NCBI GenBank assembly: GCA_963807085.1
Contig: CAWEBB010000032.1
Coordinates: 248,001 to 312,000, forward strand
Source: JACKII01 sp963807085
GTDB lineage: Bacteria; Pseudomonadota; Alphaproteobacteria; Bin95
Direction of reading: 5' to 3'
Length of the DNA stretch: 64,000 nucleotides
Below are positions 46,310-57,723 of this stretch, piece by piece. Below the pieces are notes generated by a model. The model had not been told where the DNA came from. It saw nothing but the letters and a program-made list of their open reading frames with translations, and did not search any database. A program made the position numbers and the translations under genes. How positions within the stretch are numbered: position 1 is the stretch's first letter; every line of letters starts with the position of its first letter.

Positions 46310-47824
46310 ATGCCGATCATTAACAAACCGGCGAGAGGTCCGTTCACATCGACCGAACGCGCGATCATCACCGTGCCGGTGCTGATTGCCTCGCTGTTGC
46401 ATTCGATCAACATGTCTAGCGCCTATGTGGCGCTGCCGCACATTCAAGGCAACCTCTCGGCGACGTCGGACCAGGTGGGGTGGATCGTCACCTCATTTGT
46501 GGTCGCGACGGCGGTGGGAACCATTCTGATCGGCTGGTTCAACCAACAGGTCGGTCGCCGGGTCGTTTTTCTGGCGGCGATTGCCGGATTCACTTTGATG
46601 TCGATGCTTTGCGCGTCCGCCGAGACATTGACCCAGTTGGTCGTTTTCCGGGCGTTGCAAGGGTTCGTATCCGCCCCGCTCTTGCCGGTTGCGCAATCGA
46701 TCATGCTGGACACCTATCCGAAAGAGCGACACGGATTCGCCATGTCAATCTGGTCGATGGGCATGATCCTGGGTCCAGTCGTTGCACCGACCCTTGGGGC
46801 CTACCTGACCGATGAATATGGCTGGCGATATCTGTTTTCGATGAATATCCCGCTTGGCATTCTGGCGTTCGCGGGCATTTGGGCAGTCTTGCCCAAGGCA
46901 AAGGCCGTCGCAAGCCAGAACGACTGGCTGGGTATTATGACGCTGATCATCGGCGTTTCCTGCCTGCAACTGGTGCTGGACCGCGGCCAGCGGCTCGGCT
47001 GGTTTTCCTCGACCGAGATCGTCGCCGAAGCGGCGCTGGCGGCGCTCTGTCTCTACCTGTTCGTCGCTCATTGCCTGACGGCGCGGAACCCTTACCTCAA
47101 CTTGGCGATGTTCAGGGATCGTAACTTCGTCATCGGTCTGATGTTGATTTTTGTGTTTGGCGTTGCGGTCTTCGCCAGCCTCTTCATTCTGCCGCTGTTC
47201 TTGCAGAACGTGCAGAATTATCCGGTGATGACCGCCGGATGGATCGTGTCGGCCCGCGGTATCGGCACCATGGTAGCCATGCTGTCCGGCGGCTATCTGG
47301 CGGACCGGTTCAGCGGCAAGTATCTGATCCTGACCGGGTTGATCGCGGTCGCCCTCAGCAATTTCTGGATGACCACCTGGAACGCCGATGTTCCCCTGAA
47401 CGAAGTCGTTTGGCTGACCATGGTCAACGGGTTTGGCATGGGGGTGATGTGGGTGTCGCTCGCGACCGTAACTTTTTCCACGCTGGACGCGAAATTCCGG
47501 GTGGAGGCAGCATCCCTGTTCGCGCTCGTCCGCTCGATTGGCGCCAGCATGGGCACGTCAGCGATCGTCGCGACCCTGACACGGTCGGCGCAAACCAACT
47601 ACGTAGAACTGCGCGACCACGTGAACCCGTTCAGCGAGGCGTTCCAGATGGTCGGAAACCTGCCCTGGAACCTTGACACGGCAGGCGGCCTTGCGGCGCT
47701 GCAAAGCCTAGTCGTTGGCGAGGCACGCATGATAGCCTTCCTGAACGACTTTATGCTGTTGTTTCTTGTGGTTCTGGCGCCGATACCGTTGGTGTTCCTG
47801 CTCCGGCGGCCAGCGCGGAAGTGA
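46310..47824 (+). CDS. MFS exporter, DHA2 (EmrB/QacA) family
   Basis: A 504-residue drug:H+ antiporter with about 14 membrane helices. Family marks include ALPHIQGNLSATSDQVGWIVTSF in the first helices, the loop WFNQQVGRRVVF, motif C-like GMILGPVVAPTLGAYLTDEYGWRYLF, and FMLLFLVVLAPIPLVFLLRRP at the end. Such pumps export drugs, bile salts or fatty acids. No EmrA adaptor gene is adjacent. The ATG at 46310 is preferred because the longer frame upstream runs through the tRNA. Confidence 0.88.
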   Translation: MPIINKPARGPFTSTERAIITVPVLIASLLHSINMSSAYVALPHIQGNLSATSDQVGWIVTSFVVATAVGTILIGWFNQQVGRRVVFLAAIAGFTLMSMLCASAETLTQLVVFRALQGFVSAPLLPVAQSIMLDTYPKERHGFAMSIWSMGMILGPVVAPTLGAYLTDEYGWRYLFSMNIPLGILAFAGIWAVLPKAKAVASQNDWLGIMTLIIGVSCLQLVLDRGQRLGWFSSTEIVAEAALAALCLYLFVAHCLTARNPYLNLAMFRDRNFVIGLMLIFVFGVAVFASLFILPLFLQNVQNYPVMTAGWIVSARGIGTMVAMLSGGYLADRFSGKYLILTGLIAVALSNFWMTTWNADVPLNEVVWLTMVNGFGMGVMWVSLATVTFSTLDAKFRVEAASLFALVRSIGASMGTSAIVATLTRSAQTNYVELRDHVNPFSEAFQMVGNLPWNLDTAGGLAALQSLVVGEARMIAFLNDFMLLFLVVLAPIPLVFLLRRPARK

Positions 47825-47839
47825 CCGCCGCACGGCCGC

Positions 47840-48160
47840 CTATTCGGCCATGATCTGCTTTTTCGCCTGACCCAGCAGGTCATCCATTTCCTTGCGCAGC
47901 ATGTGGTCGGATGGCGCCACGCCCTTGGCCGTCAGGTCGCCTTTAACCTTTTCAAAAACGTCGTGATCGCCCGGCTTTTCGAAGTCGGATTGTACCACCT
48001 CTTTCGCGTAACTGCTCAGCGCGTCGCCTTCCAGCCCCATCAGGGCGCCGGCCCAATTACCCAATAGGCGATTGCGCCGCACCATCACCTTGAACTGTAG
48101 TTCCTGATCGTGCTGGAACTTCGCTTCGAACTGCTTTTGGCGGTCGTCGAACGTGGACAT
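47840..48160 (-). CDS. DUF1476 protein (F1-ATPase zeta inhibitor family)
   Basis: A 106-residue, mostly helical protein matching DUF1476 throughout: FDDRQKQFEAKFQHDQEL, RRNRLLGNWAG and KEMDDLLGQAKKQIMAE. In Paracoccus the zeta subunit of this family binds F1 and blocks ATP hydrolysis, with an inhibitory N-terminal segment. The family is largely confined to Alphaproteobacteria, so it is a useful taxonomic marker. Convergent with the MFS gene. Confidence 0.9.
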   Translation of the reverse strand: MSTFDDRQKQFEAKFQHDQELQFKVMVRRNRLLGNWAGALMGLEGDALSSYAKEVVQSDFEKPGDHDVFEKVKGDLTAKGVAPSDHMLRKEMDDLLGQAKKQIMAE

Positions 48161-48247
48161 CGTACAGAACCCTTTGGCGATCGATCTCTAGTCATGCCAT
48201 ATATAGGTCTTCCCTTTCGCTAGCAATGCGACCCAAGCTTAATATCG

Positions 48248-48991
48248 ATGTGTACTGTCGTCATTTTACGCCGGCCGGGCCACGCGTGGCCTCTGCTGCT
48301 TGTCGCCAACCGCGATGAGATGCAGGGGCGTTCCTGGTCGCCGCCAGCGCGCCATTGGCCGGACCGGCCCGCCACCATAGCCGGGAAGGATCACCAGGCA
48401 GGCGGTACTTGGCTGGGCGTGAACGACCATGGCCTTGCCGTGGCCATCCTGAACCGCCGCGGCTCGCTCGGGACGGAGGCAGGCAAGCGCAGCCGCGGCG
48501 AGCTGGTCTTGGACGCGTTGGACCACGCAACCGCGCAAGCGGCCGTGAACGCGCTTTCGGGCTATGATGGCGGGGCGTTCCGCTCCTTCAACATGGTCAT
48601 TGCCGACGGTCAAGACGGATACTGGCTGCGGGGAGTGGGCCAGGGGCAGGTCGACGTGTTTCCGCTGCCGGAAGGGGTTGGCATGCTGACGGCTTGGGAT
48701 CTGAACGACACGGCGTTGTCCGCCCGCTGCGTCCATTACCTGCCGAAGTTTCAGGCGGCAGAGCCGCCCGATATCGAAGCCGGTGAGTGGGGCGATTGGC
48801 AACGCCTGCTGGAATTGACCGAGACGGCGCCCGGCATCACCGACCCGAACGGGGCGATGACCGTGGATACGGGCTGGGGATTCGGCACCGTCTCCCGCTC
48901 GCTGGTGGCATTGCCCCAAAAGGGCAAGCCGAAATGGTGGTTCGCGAGCCTCTATCCGGAGGAGACGGCGTTCGCAGCGGTCGAGATATAG
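48248..48991 (+). CDS. NRDE family protein (TANGO2-like)
   Basis: A 247-residue member of the NRDE/TANGO2 family. The conserved Cys2 (MCTVV, an N-terminal nucleophile fold), the eponymous NRDE at residues 21-24, and GGTWLGVNDHGLAVAILNRRG are all present. Eukaryotic TANGO2 has been linked to haem and lipid handling; the bacterial role is unclear. The gene stands alone on the plus strand. Confidence 0.85.
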   Translation: MCTVVILRRPGHAWPLLLVANRDEMQGRSWSPPARHWPDRPATIAGKDHQAGGTWLGVNDHGLAVAILNRRGSLGTEAGKRSRGELVLDALDHATAQAAVNALSGYDGGAFRSFNMVIADGQDGYWLRGVGQGQVDVFPLPEGVGMLTAWDLNDTALSARCVHYLPKFQAAEPPDIEAGEWGDWQRLLELTETAPGITDPNGAMTVDTGWGFGTVSRSLVALPQKGKPKWWFASLYPEETAFAAVEI

Positions 48992-49054
48992 GGCGCTCAG
49001 GCTATATTCGCCACATAGGTTGAATGGCGGTCAGCTCCCAAGGAGCATCCATCG

Positions 49055-49267
49055 ATGCAAAAGGCGCAAGTGTTCCTGCGGGACGATCAGAAGAAAAAGC
49101 TGAAGGAAATGGCGGCTCGCACCGGCAGGAAGCATAGCGCCTTGATCCGCGAAGGCGTCTACAAGGTTTTTGGATCGGTACCGCAGCAGTCATGGCGTCG
49201 ATATCGCCGGTGCACTCATCGCTTCGGCGGCGCAGGAGCACGGTCTGATGCTCGCGACCCGAAATAA
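49055..49267 (+). CDS. Ribbon-helix-helix antitoxin, C-terminus altered
   Basis: A 70-residue frame. Residues 1-37 form a ribbon-helix-helix DNA-binding domain: AQVFLRDDQKKKLKEMA, then TGRKHSALIREGVYK. RHH antitoxins dimerise on operator DNA and normally neutralise a neighbouring toxin. From residue 38 the sequence is Arg-rich read-through in the wrong frame of a PIN-domain remnant, so the native antitoxin C-terminus is gone. It may still bind DNA, but toxin binding is unlikely. Confidence 0.55.
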   Translation: MQKAQVFLRDDQKKKLKEMAARTGRKHSALIREGVYKVFGSVPQQSWRRYRRCTHRFGGAGARSDARDPK

Positions 49268-49310
49268 TGAGCATTTCCCCATGCTGGCGGACATGCATCG
49301 GCCTTATTGA
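49167..49310 (+). pseudogene. C-terminal remnant of a PIN-domain (VapC-type) toxin
   Basis: In the frame shifted from the antitoxin, FLDRYRSSHGVDIAGALIAS followed by AAQEHGLMLATRNNEHFPML and a TGA at 49308-49310 is a clear PIN-domain C-terminus. It has the usual HG-DI-ALIA and LATRN-HF blocks. The N-terminal half, with its first acidic residues, is missing, and the fragment abuts the antitoxin. An internal deletion in a vapBC operon explains the arrangement. It is not expected to have RNase activity. Confidence 0.7.
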
Positions 49311-49431
49311 GCCCGCCCCGCGCATTTCCTCCCCACCTCATCGCGCGACATGCCACGGCCGGCGCCATAGCAATCGTGCAAACGTCATGGTAGGTTGCGG
49401 CTCCAGCAATTGCTTGTTCTAGGACATCTCC

Positions 49432-50214
49432 ATGGCCCGGCGCAGACGGATCTATGAGGGCAAGGCCAAGGTTCTGTACGAAGGCCCCGAGCCCGGCACG
49501 CTGATCCAGTATTTCAAAGACGACGCCACCGCGTTCAACAATCAGAAACACGAGGTAATTACCGGCAAAGGCGTTCTGAACAACCGGATCTCGGAGTTCA
49601 TTATGCTGCGTTTGCAGGATGCTGGGATTCCGACTCACTTCATTAAACGCCTGAACATGCGCGAACAGTTGGTGCGCGAAGTCGAGATCGTGCCGGTCGA
49701 GGTGGTGGTGCGCAATTGGAGCGCGGGCAACTTTGCCAAACGCTTCAACCGCCCGGAAGGCGAACGCCTGCCCCGCTCCATCGTCGAATACTATTATAAG
49801 AGCGACGAGCTGGGCGACCCGCTGATTACGGAAGAGCACATCACCGCGTTTGGTTGGGCAACCCCCCCGGAATTGGACGACATGTTCAATCTGGCGTTGC
49901 GCATTAACGACTATATGTCCGGGCTTTTCATGGGCGCGGGTATGCGGCTGGTGGACTTTAAGGTCGAGTTCGGTCGCCTCTATACTGCCGAGGACGTGCG
50001 GATCGTCCTGGCGGACGAGATTTCGCCGGACAGCTGCCGCCTTTGGGACGCCACCACGAACGAGATCATGGACAAAGACCGCTTCCGCAAGGATATGGGC
50101 GGCCTGCGGGAAGCCTATCAGGAAGTGGCGCGCCGGCTGGGAATCCTGCAGGAAGGCGGCGCCGATATTACCTCGATTGACGATGTGAAACCCGATGACA
50201 AGAAAACGGCTTGA
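49432..50214 (+). CDS. purC: Phosphoribosylaminoimidazole-succinocarboxamide synthase
   Basis: A 260-residue SAICAR synthetase that joins aspartate to CAIR in an ATP-dependent step of purine synthesis. Standard blocks: RRIYEGKAKVLYEGPEPGTL, the FKDDATAFN segment, VEVVVRNWSAGNFAKR, LVDFKVEFGRL, and ISPDSCRLWDATTNEIMDKD. It leads a run of purine genes (purS, purQ, purL) on the same strand with small gaps, so these are co-expressed. Confidence 0.96.
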   Translation: MARRRRIYEGKAKVLYEGPEPGTLIQYFKDDATAFNNQKHEVITGKGVLNNRISEFIMLRLQDAGIPTHFIKRLNMREQLVREVEIVPVEVVVRNWSAGNFAKRFNRPEGERLPRSIVEYYYKSDELGDPLITEEHITAFGWATPPELDDMFNLALRINDYMSGLFMGAGMRLVDFKVEFGRLYTAEDVRIVLADEISPDSCRLWDATTNEIMDKDRFRKDMGGLREAYQEVARRLGILQEGGADITSIDDVKPDDKKTA

Positions 50215-50221
50215 GGACTCC

Positions 50222-50470
50222 ATGATTCGGGCTGAAGTTCGCGTGATGCTGAAGGACGGTGTGCTTGACCCACAAGGCCAGGCGATTGGCAAGGCGCTGG
50301 GCTCTCTGGGCTTCGATGGCGTGAGAGAGGTGCGGCAGGGCAAGCTGATCGTGCTCGAGTTGGACACCGACGACCGCGCCAGGGCCGAGGCCCAGGTGCA
50401 ACAGATGAGCCAAAAGCTGCTCGCCAACCCGGTGATCGAGAACTTCACCGTCGAATTGTTGGACGCTTAA
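50222..50470 (+). CDS. purS: FGAM synthase subunit PurS
   Basis: An 82-residue PurS. It forms the small dimer that bridges PurQ and the small-type PurL so that ammonia passes between them. VMLKDGVLDPQGQAIGKALG and KLLANPVIENFTVELL are the family pattern. The ATG at 50222 (MIRAEVRV) lies seven bases after the purC stop; an earlier start would overlap purC. Confidence 0.94.
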   Translation: MIRAEVRVMLKDGVLDPQGQAIGKALGSLGFDGVREVRQGKLIVLELDTDDRARAEAQVQQMSQKLLANPVIENFTVELLDA

Positions 50471-50476
50471 CCCATC

Positions 50477-51141
50477 ATGCGCGCTGCTGTGATTGTTTTT
50501 CCCGGCTCCAACTGCGACCGGGATGGCGCGGTGGCTTTGGCCCGGCTGACCGGCCGCGAACCCTCGATGATTTGGCACCAGGAAACCGAACTGCCTCCGC
50601 TGGACCTGATCTTCCTGCCGGGTGGCTTTTCCTATGGCGACTATCTGCGTTGCGGCGCGATCGCCGCACAGAGCCCGGTGATGCGGGCCGTGGCGGCGGC
50701 CGCCAAGCGGGGCGTCGCCGTCATGGGTGTCTGTAACGGCTTCCATCTGCTGACCGAAAGCGGGTTGCTGCCCGGCGCACTGATCCGCAACGCGGGCTTG
50801 CGCTTCGTCTGCCGCCCGGTGGATTTGTCGGTGGAGCGGACGGATACGCTTTATGCCGGTAAATACCGCGAGGGCCGGACGCTGCGCATGCCGGTGGCGC
50901 ACCATGACGGTAATTATCAATCCGACGCTGAAACGCTAGCCATGTTGGAAGGGGAGGGGCGCGTCGCCTTTCGCTACGCTGATGGCGGTAACCCGAATGG
51001 CTCGGAGAACGATATTGCGGGCCTGTATGACGCGACCGGCCGCATCATGGGCATGATGCCTCACCCGGAGCGCGCCATCGAGCCGAGGCTGGGCTCGGTG
51101 GATGGTTGGCCATTGTTCGAGTCGATCCTGGAGAGCCTCGG

Positions 51142-51145
<4 letters not shown>
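50477..51145 (+). CDS. purQ: FGAM synthase glutaminase subunit PurQ
   Basis: A 222-residue class I glutamine amidotransferase that supplies ammonia to PurL. The N-terminal VIVFPGSNCDRD, the nucleophile Cys in GVCNGFHLL, and the catalytic His/Glu block MPHPERA are present. It starts six bases after purS and overlaps purL by four bases (ATGA), so the three subunits are co-translated. Confidence 0.95.
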
Positions 51146-53413
<2,268 letters not shown>

Positions 53414-53438
53414 AGCCGCAAACCCGAGGGATAAGCCA

Positions 53439-53678
53439 ATGCCAATGACCGCTCCCGAAATCGAGACGCTCGTCAAAGAGGCGTTTCCGGATGCGGAGGT
53501 TGTGATCCAAGATCTTGCCGGCGATGGCGATCATTACGCCGCGCAAATCACCTCTGCGGCATTCAAGGGTAAAAACCGGGTGCAGCAGCACCAGATGGTG
53601 TATAAGGCGCTCCAGGGCCGGATGGGCAACGAATTGCATGCTCTTGCATTGCAAACCTCGGTGCCCGATAACGCCTGA
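53439..53678 (+). CDS. BolA family protein
   Basis: A 79-residue BolA/IbaG-type protein. The core SAAFKGKNRVQQHQMVYKAL carries the conserved His that helps hold a [2Fe-2S] cluster with a monothiol glutaredoxin, here encoded 46 bases downstream. The pair acts in iron-sulfur trafficking and iron sensing. The ATG at 53439 is favoured by family length; longer frames upstream overlap purL. Confidence 0.9.
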   Translation: MPMTAPEIETLVKEAFPDAEVVIQDLAGDGDHYAAQITSAAFKGKNRVQQHQMVYKALQGRMGNELHALALQTSVPDNA

Positions 53679-53724
53679 GACCTTAACCGAGACTTACATT
53701 CATTCCAGACAGGAGGCCCGACCC

Positions 53725-54057
53725 ATGTCGAACCCGGTCCACGAGCAAATCCAGTCGGTGGTCAATTCCAACGACGTCGTTCTTTTCATGAAAGGCACCC
53801 CGATGTTCCCGCAGTGCGGATTTTCTGCAGCGGTGGTCCAGGTGCTAAGCCATATGAGCGTGCCGTTCCAGGGTGTGAACGTGCTGGAGGATGCGGAAAT
53901 CCGCCAGGGCATCAAGGAATTTTCCTCCTGGCCAACCATCCCACAGCTCTATGTGAAGGGCGAGTTCGTCGGCGGCTGCGACATCATCCGCGAGATGTAT
54001 GAGAACGGCGAGCTGGAAGAGCTGTTCACCGAAAAGGGCGTCGCTGCGGCGGCCTGA
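53725..54057 (+). CDS. grxD: Monothiol glutaredoxin, Grx4 type
   Basis: A 110-residue glutaredoxin with the monothiol CGFS site at residues 31-34, the WPTIPQLYVKGEFVGGCDI block, and the usual PICOT-like length. It binds and transfers [2Fe-2S] clusters, alone or with the BolA protein encoded just upstream. AGGAGG lies before the ATG at 53725. The long open frame starting before this point overlaps bolA and is not real. Confidence 0.95.
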   Translation: MSNPVHEQIQSVVNSNDVVLFMKGTPMFPQCGFSAAVVQVLSHMSVPFQGVNVLEDAEIRQGIKEFSSWPTIPQLYVKGEFVGGCDIIREMYENGELEELFTEKGVAAAA

Positions 54058-54312
54058 CGCTGTGGTTGAGGGGCTATCCATGCCCCCCCCACTCGCTTTA
54101 ACTGGAAATATTGCGACAAAAATTTGGCGCCGAATGCGGCCGACACCATAGATTGCTCCGACGAATGCGCCTTTTGCCCTGAATGTGTGAAGGCCATTCC
54201 GGCCGCGGAGTGGTGAGCCAGGCTTTCTCCGCCACCGTCATTGCGACTCGGTCCTGTAGCAAGGCATTTGCTGCCCAATGGCCTTTGGCAACGATGGGCT
54301 GGCAACTCAATC

Positions 54313-55074
54313 TTAATTCTTGATCTTGTAGCCCGTTTTGAACACCAACCAGGTGCCGGCGAGGCAGGCGCAGAGAAACAGCACGATCGCGCCCAGGCTG
54401 ATCCACACGTTGACGTCGGCGACGCCGTAAAAGCTCCAGCGGAAGCCGCTGATCAGATAGAGCACCGGGTTGAACAGGCTCACCGTCTGCCAGAACTCGG
54501 GCAGCATGTCGATGGAATAGAAGCTGCCGCCGAGGAACACCATCGGCGTCACTACCAAGAGCGGGATCACCTGCAGCTTTTCGAAATTGTCTGCCCAGAT
54601 GCCGATCAGAAAGCCGAACAGGCTGAACGTGATCGCGGTCAACACGAGGAACAGCAGCATCAGCACCGGATATTCGATGCGCAGCGGCACAAAGCACCAT
54701 GCCGTCAGCAAGATAATCACCCCCAATATCAACGACTTGGTCGCGGCCGCGCCCACATAACCGATGACGATCTCGTAGAATGAGATCGGCGCGGACAGCA
54801 TTTCAAAGATCGTGCCGATGAATTTTGGGAAATAAATCGCGAAGCTGGCGTTGGAGAGACTCTGCATCATCAGTGTCAGCATCAGCAGACCGGGTACGAT
54901 AAAGGCGCCATACTCGACGCCGCCGATCTGTTGGATGCGGCTGCCGATGGCGCTGCCGAACACGACGAAATAGAGCGAGGTGGAGATGACCGGCGAGGCG
55001 ACGCTTTGCAACGCCGTGCGCTTGGTCCGCGCCATCTCGTAACGGTAGATCGCGTAGATGCCCTGAAGGTTCAT
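54313..55074 (-). CDS. ABC-2 type transporter permease
   Basis: A 253-residue permease with about six membrane helices of the ABC-2 (NodJ/DrrB-like) type. It shows FIVPGLLMLTLMMQSL, the ISFYEIVIGYVGAA coupling region, and MVFLGGSFYSIDMLPEFW followed by FNPVLYLISGFR, which is typical of the family. It is encoded four bases after the ATPase gene of the same exporter. Substrate unknown; such pairs export lipids, polysaccharides or drugs. Confidence 0.9.
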   Translation of the reverse strand: MNLQGIYAIYRYEMARTKRTALQSVASPVISTSLYFVVFGSAIGSRIQQIGGVEYGAFIVPGLLMLTLMMQSLSNASFAIYFPKFIGTIFEMLSAPISFYEIVIGYVGAAATKSLILGVIILLTAWCFVPLRIEYPVLMLLFLVLTAITFSLFGFLIGIWADNFEKLQVIPLLVVTPMVFLGGSFYSIDMLPEFWQTVSLFNPVLYLISGFRWSFYGVADVNVWISLGAIVLFLCACLAGTWLVFKTGYKIKN

Positions 55075-55078
55075 CGGG

Positions 55079-56020
55079 TTAGCCTTCCTTCACCAGGCTG
55101 ACGAAGATTTCCTCCAGCGAGCTTTGGTGCGTCGAGAGATCGTTGAAGCGCACGCCGGCCTCACTCAGGCCGGTCAGCAGGCGGGTTATGCCGGTACGTT
55201 CGCTCTGGGTGTCGTAGGTGTAGGTCAGCTTCTGGCCGTCGTCCGACAATTCCATCATGCCCAGATCAAGGCCGCTCCCGGTGAGGCCGGGGGGTAGCGC
55301 CATGCAGGGCTCGGCCAGGTCCAGCACCAGTTGTTTCTTGCCGAGCTTCCGCATCAGGGAGGCGGTTTCCTCGACCAGGATCAGTTCGCCCCTTGTGATG
55401 ACGCCGATCCGGTCGGCCATCATCTCGGCCTCTTCGATATAGTGCGTGGTCAGGATGATGGTGACGCCATTCGCCTTTAGCTGGCGCACCAGTTCCCACA
55501 TATCCTTGCGCAGTTCCACGTCGACGCCGGCGGTCGGTTCGTCCAGGAACAGAACACGGGGCTCGTGGCTCAACGCCTTGGCGATCAGCAGCCGGCGCTT
55601 CATACCGCCCGAAAGCATCATGATTTTGTCGTCGCGCTTGTCCCAAAGCGACAGCTGCTTCAGTACCTTTTCGATATGGGCATCGTCGCGCTTTTTGCCG
55701 AACAGCCCGCGGGAATAGCGGCAGGTAGTGAACGGCGTTTCGAACGCATCGGTCGGCAGTTCCTGCGGCACCAGGCCGATGCGTTCGCGGCTGCGGCGAT
55801 AGTCCTTGACGATATCGTAACCGTCGACCAGCACCCGTCCGCCGCCCGGGTTGACGATGCCGCAGATGATGCTGATAAGCGTCGTCTTACCGGCCCCGTT
55901 CGGGCCGAGCAGGGCCAGGATCTCTCCCTCCTTCACGTCGAGGTCGATGCCTTTCAGCGCCTGAAAGCCGGACGCATAGGTCTTGGTCAGGCCCTGGATG
56001 GAGATGATCGGTTCGGCCAT
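55079..56020 (-). CDS. ABC transporter ATP-binding protein (NodI/DrrA-like)
   Basis: A 313-residue ATPase that drives the adjacent ABC-2 permease. Walker A is GPNGAGKTT (residues 39-47), the signature is LSGGMKRRLLIAKALSHEP, Walker B is VLFLDEPTAGVD, and the H-loop is ILTTHYIEEAEMM. About 90 C-terminal residues follow, ending with SSLEEIFVSLVKEG as in NodI and DrrA types. It is the first gene of a two-gene minus-strand operon. Confidence 0.92.
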   Translation of the reverse strand: MAEPIISIQGLTKTYASGFQALKGIDLDVKEGEILALLGPNGAGKTTLISIICGIVNPGGGRVLVDGYDIVKDYRRSRERIGLVPQELPTDAFETPFTTCRYSRGLFGKKRDDAHIEKVLKQLSLWDKRDDKIMMLSGGMKRRLLIAKALSHEPRVLFLDEPTAGVDVELRKDMWELVRQLKANGVTIILTTHYIEEAEMMADRIGVITRGELILVEETASLMRKLGKKQLVLDLAEPCMALPPGLTGSGLDLGMMELSDDGQKLTYTYDTQSERTGITRLLTGLSEAGVRFNDLSTHQSSLEEIFVSLVKEG

Positions 56021-56174
56021 TTTGGTCTCTTCACTGGGCAGCGGAAGCGCCGCAACCTAGGTTGCGTATTGTACGCAGGCAAGGCGGCATTGAATGCGCA
56101 GCGGCGAAACGGCTTGTGGTGGCTGCCGCCAGGTGAGAGCATCGCGGCGGTAATCACCGGGGAGGCTCCGGCCA

Positions 56175-56855
56175 ATGGCGCTCAAGCTCTATTCCAACTT
56201 CGTCAATTCCGCCGGCGAGCGGGTGCGGATCGCCCTCGCCCTGAAAGAAGTGCCTTATGAGTATGTCTCGGTCAGGGCGATGGGCCATGACGCCTACAAA
56301 AAGCTCAACCCGCAGGGGCTGATGCCGGCGCTGGAGGTGGACGGCCGCAGCTTTGCCCAGGCGACCGCCATCCTGGAATATCTGGAGGAGACCTACCCGG
56401 ACCCGCCCCTGTTGCCGAGCGATCCCGTACGCCGCGGCCAGGCGCGCGCCTTCGGCCAGCACATCACTAGCGAGATGCACGCCGTCGACGTGATCCGCAT
56501 CCGTCGGTTTCTGTTCCGAAGCCTTGGCGTGGACCGGGACGGCATCGACCATTGGCAGCGCCACTGGTTTGACGTCGGCTTCAAGACGCTGGAGCAACAC
56601 CTGCGCGAGCGGGAAGAGCCCTGGCCGTTCTGCTATGGCGAGGCGCCCGGCTGGGCCGACCTGCACCTGGTGCCGCAGGTGCGCAAGGGAATCAGCCGCT
56701 TCGACGTGGACATGACGCCCTTTCCCCTGATCGCCGGCGTGTTCGAGCGCTGCCGGGTGCTGCCCGCCTTCATCGCCGCAGAGCCGAAGAACCAGCCTGA
56801 TTTCAAGGGCGAATGGACGGAGCCCCCCTTGGAGCAGGGCGACGGTCTGGCGTGA
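56175..56855 (+). CDS. Glutathione S-transferase, zeta-like (maleylacetoacetate isomerase type)
   Basis: A 226-residue GST. The thioredoxin-like domain begins LKLYSNFVNSAGERVRIALA, close to the SxxSxRVR active site of zeta-class enzymes though the SSCS-type serines are reduced to NSAGER. It continues KLNPQGLMPALEVDGR and ATAILEYLEETYP. The helical domain has the zeta-like YGEAPGWADLHLVPQV. Zeta enzymes isomerise maleylacetoacetate in tyrosine breakdown; no other such genes are nearby. Confidence 0.82.
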   Translation: MALKLYSNFVNSAGERVRIALALKEVPYEYVSVRAMGHDAYKKLNPQGLMPALEVDGRSFAQATAILEYLEETYPDPPLLPSDPVRRGQARAFGQHITSEMHAVDVIRIRRFLFRSLGVDRDGIDHWQRHWFDVGFKTLEQHLREREEPWPFCYGEAPGWADLHLVPQVRKGISRFDVDMTPFPLIAGVFERCRVLPAFIAAEPKNQPDFKGEWTEPPLEQGDGLA

Positions 56856-56913
56856 GCCTCATTCCGGTGCCCGCTAATGTCCCGCCCAACGGCTAACCGA
56901 TAGGAAATGCCCC

Positions 56914-57678
56914 ATGGACCTGCATCTCGCCAGAAAGACCGTGCTGATCACCGGCGGCTCGAAAGGCATCGGCCTTGCCTCTGCCAAGGAATTTGCGGCA
57001 GAGGGTTGCAACCTGCACCTGGCATCCCGCACCGAGGCCGATCTGCAAAAGGCCGCCGACGAAATCCGCGCCGCCCACCAGGTGAATGTCACCATCCACG
57101 CCACGGACATCGCCCAGCGCGGCAATGCTGAGAAGCTGGCCGCCGCGGTGCCCGACCTCGACATTCTGGTGAACAATGCGGGCGCCATTCCGCCCGGCGA
57201 CATCTGGACGGTGGACGAGGACCGCTGGCGCGACGCCTGGAACCTGAAAGTGTTCGGCTACATCAATCTGACGCGTGCGGTGTACTCCATGTTGAGGGCC
57301 AGGGGCGGCGGTGCCATCGTCAACGTCATGGGCATGGCGGGCTTCTCGCCCAATTTCGCATATGTGGCAGGCGCGACGGCGAATGCCGGGTTGGTGCACT
57401 TCACGCGGTCGATGGGGGGACGCTCAGTGGATGACGGCATCCGCGTCGTCGGCCTGAACCCCGGCCTTGTGGCGACCGAGCGCATGGTCACCATGTGCAA
57501 GGGCTGGGCCAAGGACCAATTGGGCGATGAAAGCCGCTGGGAGGAAATGGTCCAGCAGAATCCGCCGCCCGGCAAACCGGAGGAAATCGCCGATCTGATC
57601 GTCTATCTGGCGAGCGACCGGGCGAGCCACATCACTGGGACGGTCATCAACATCGACGGCGGCGCGTCCTCGCGCTAA
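56914..57678 (+). CDS. SDR family oxidoreductase, catalytic Lys replaced
   Basis: A 254-residue short-chain dehydrogenase-like protein. The Rossmann motif TGGSKGIG is at residues 13-20 and NNAG at 87-90. The active-site Tyr150 is present in FAYVAGATANAGL, but the Lys expected four residues later is Ala154. This divergence also occurs in other SDRs with a YxAGxxxNA segment. The C-terminal ITGTVINIDGG is standard. It lies between GST and isomerase genes on the same strand, hinting at breakdown of an aromatic or glutathione-linked compound. Confidence 0.85.
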   Translation: MDLHLARKTVLITGGSKGIGLASAKEFAAEGCNLHLASRTEADLQKAADEIRAAHQVNVTIHATDIAQRGNAEKLAAAVPDLDILVNNAGAIPPGDIWTVDEDRWRDAWNLKVFGYINLTRAVYSMLRARGGGAIVNVMGMAGFSPNFAYVAGATANAGLVHFTRSMGGRSVDDGIRVVGLNPGLVATERMVTMCKGWAKDQLGDESRWEEMVQQNPPPGKPEEIADLIVYLASDRASHITGTVINIDGGASSR

Positions 57679-57723
57679 CGTCCGGCCCGACGATTTCGAC
57701 CTTTCACCAGGAGTTCCTGAATC

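Noticed and set aside
54058..54312. Possible gene after grxD
   Set aside because: No frame with motif or ribosome-binding site was found. A stretch near 54236 faintly resembles the start of the 4762-4849 repeat but is too degenerate to call.
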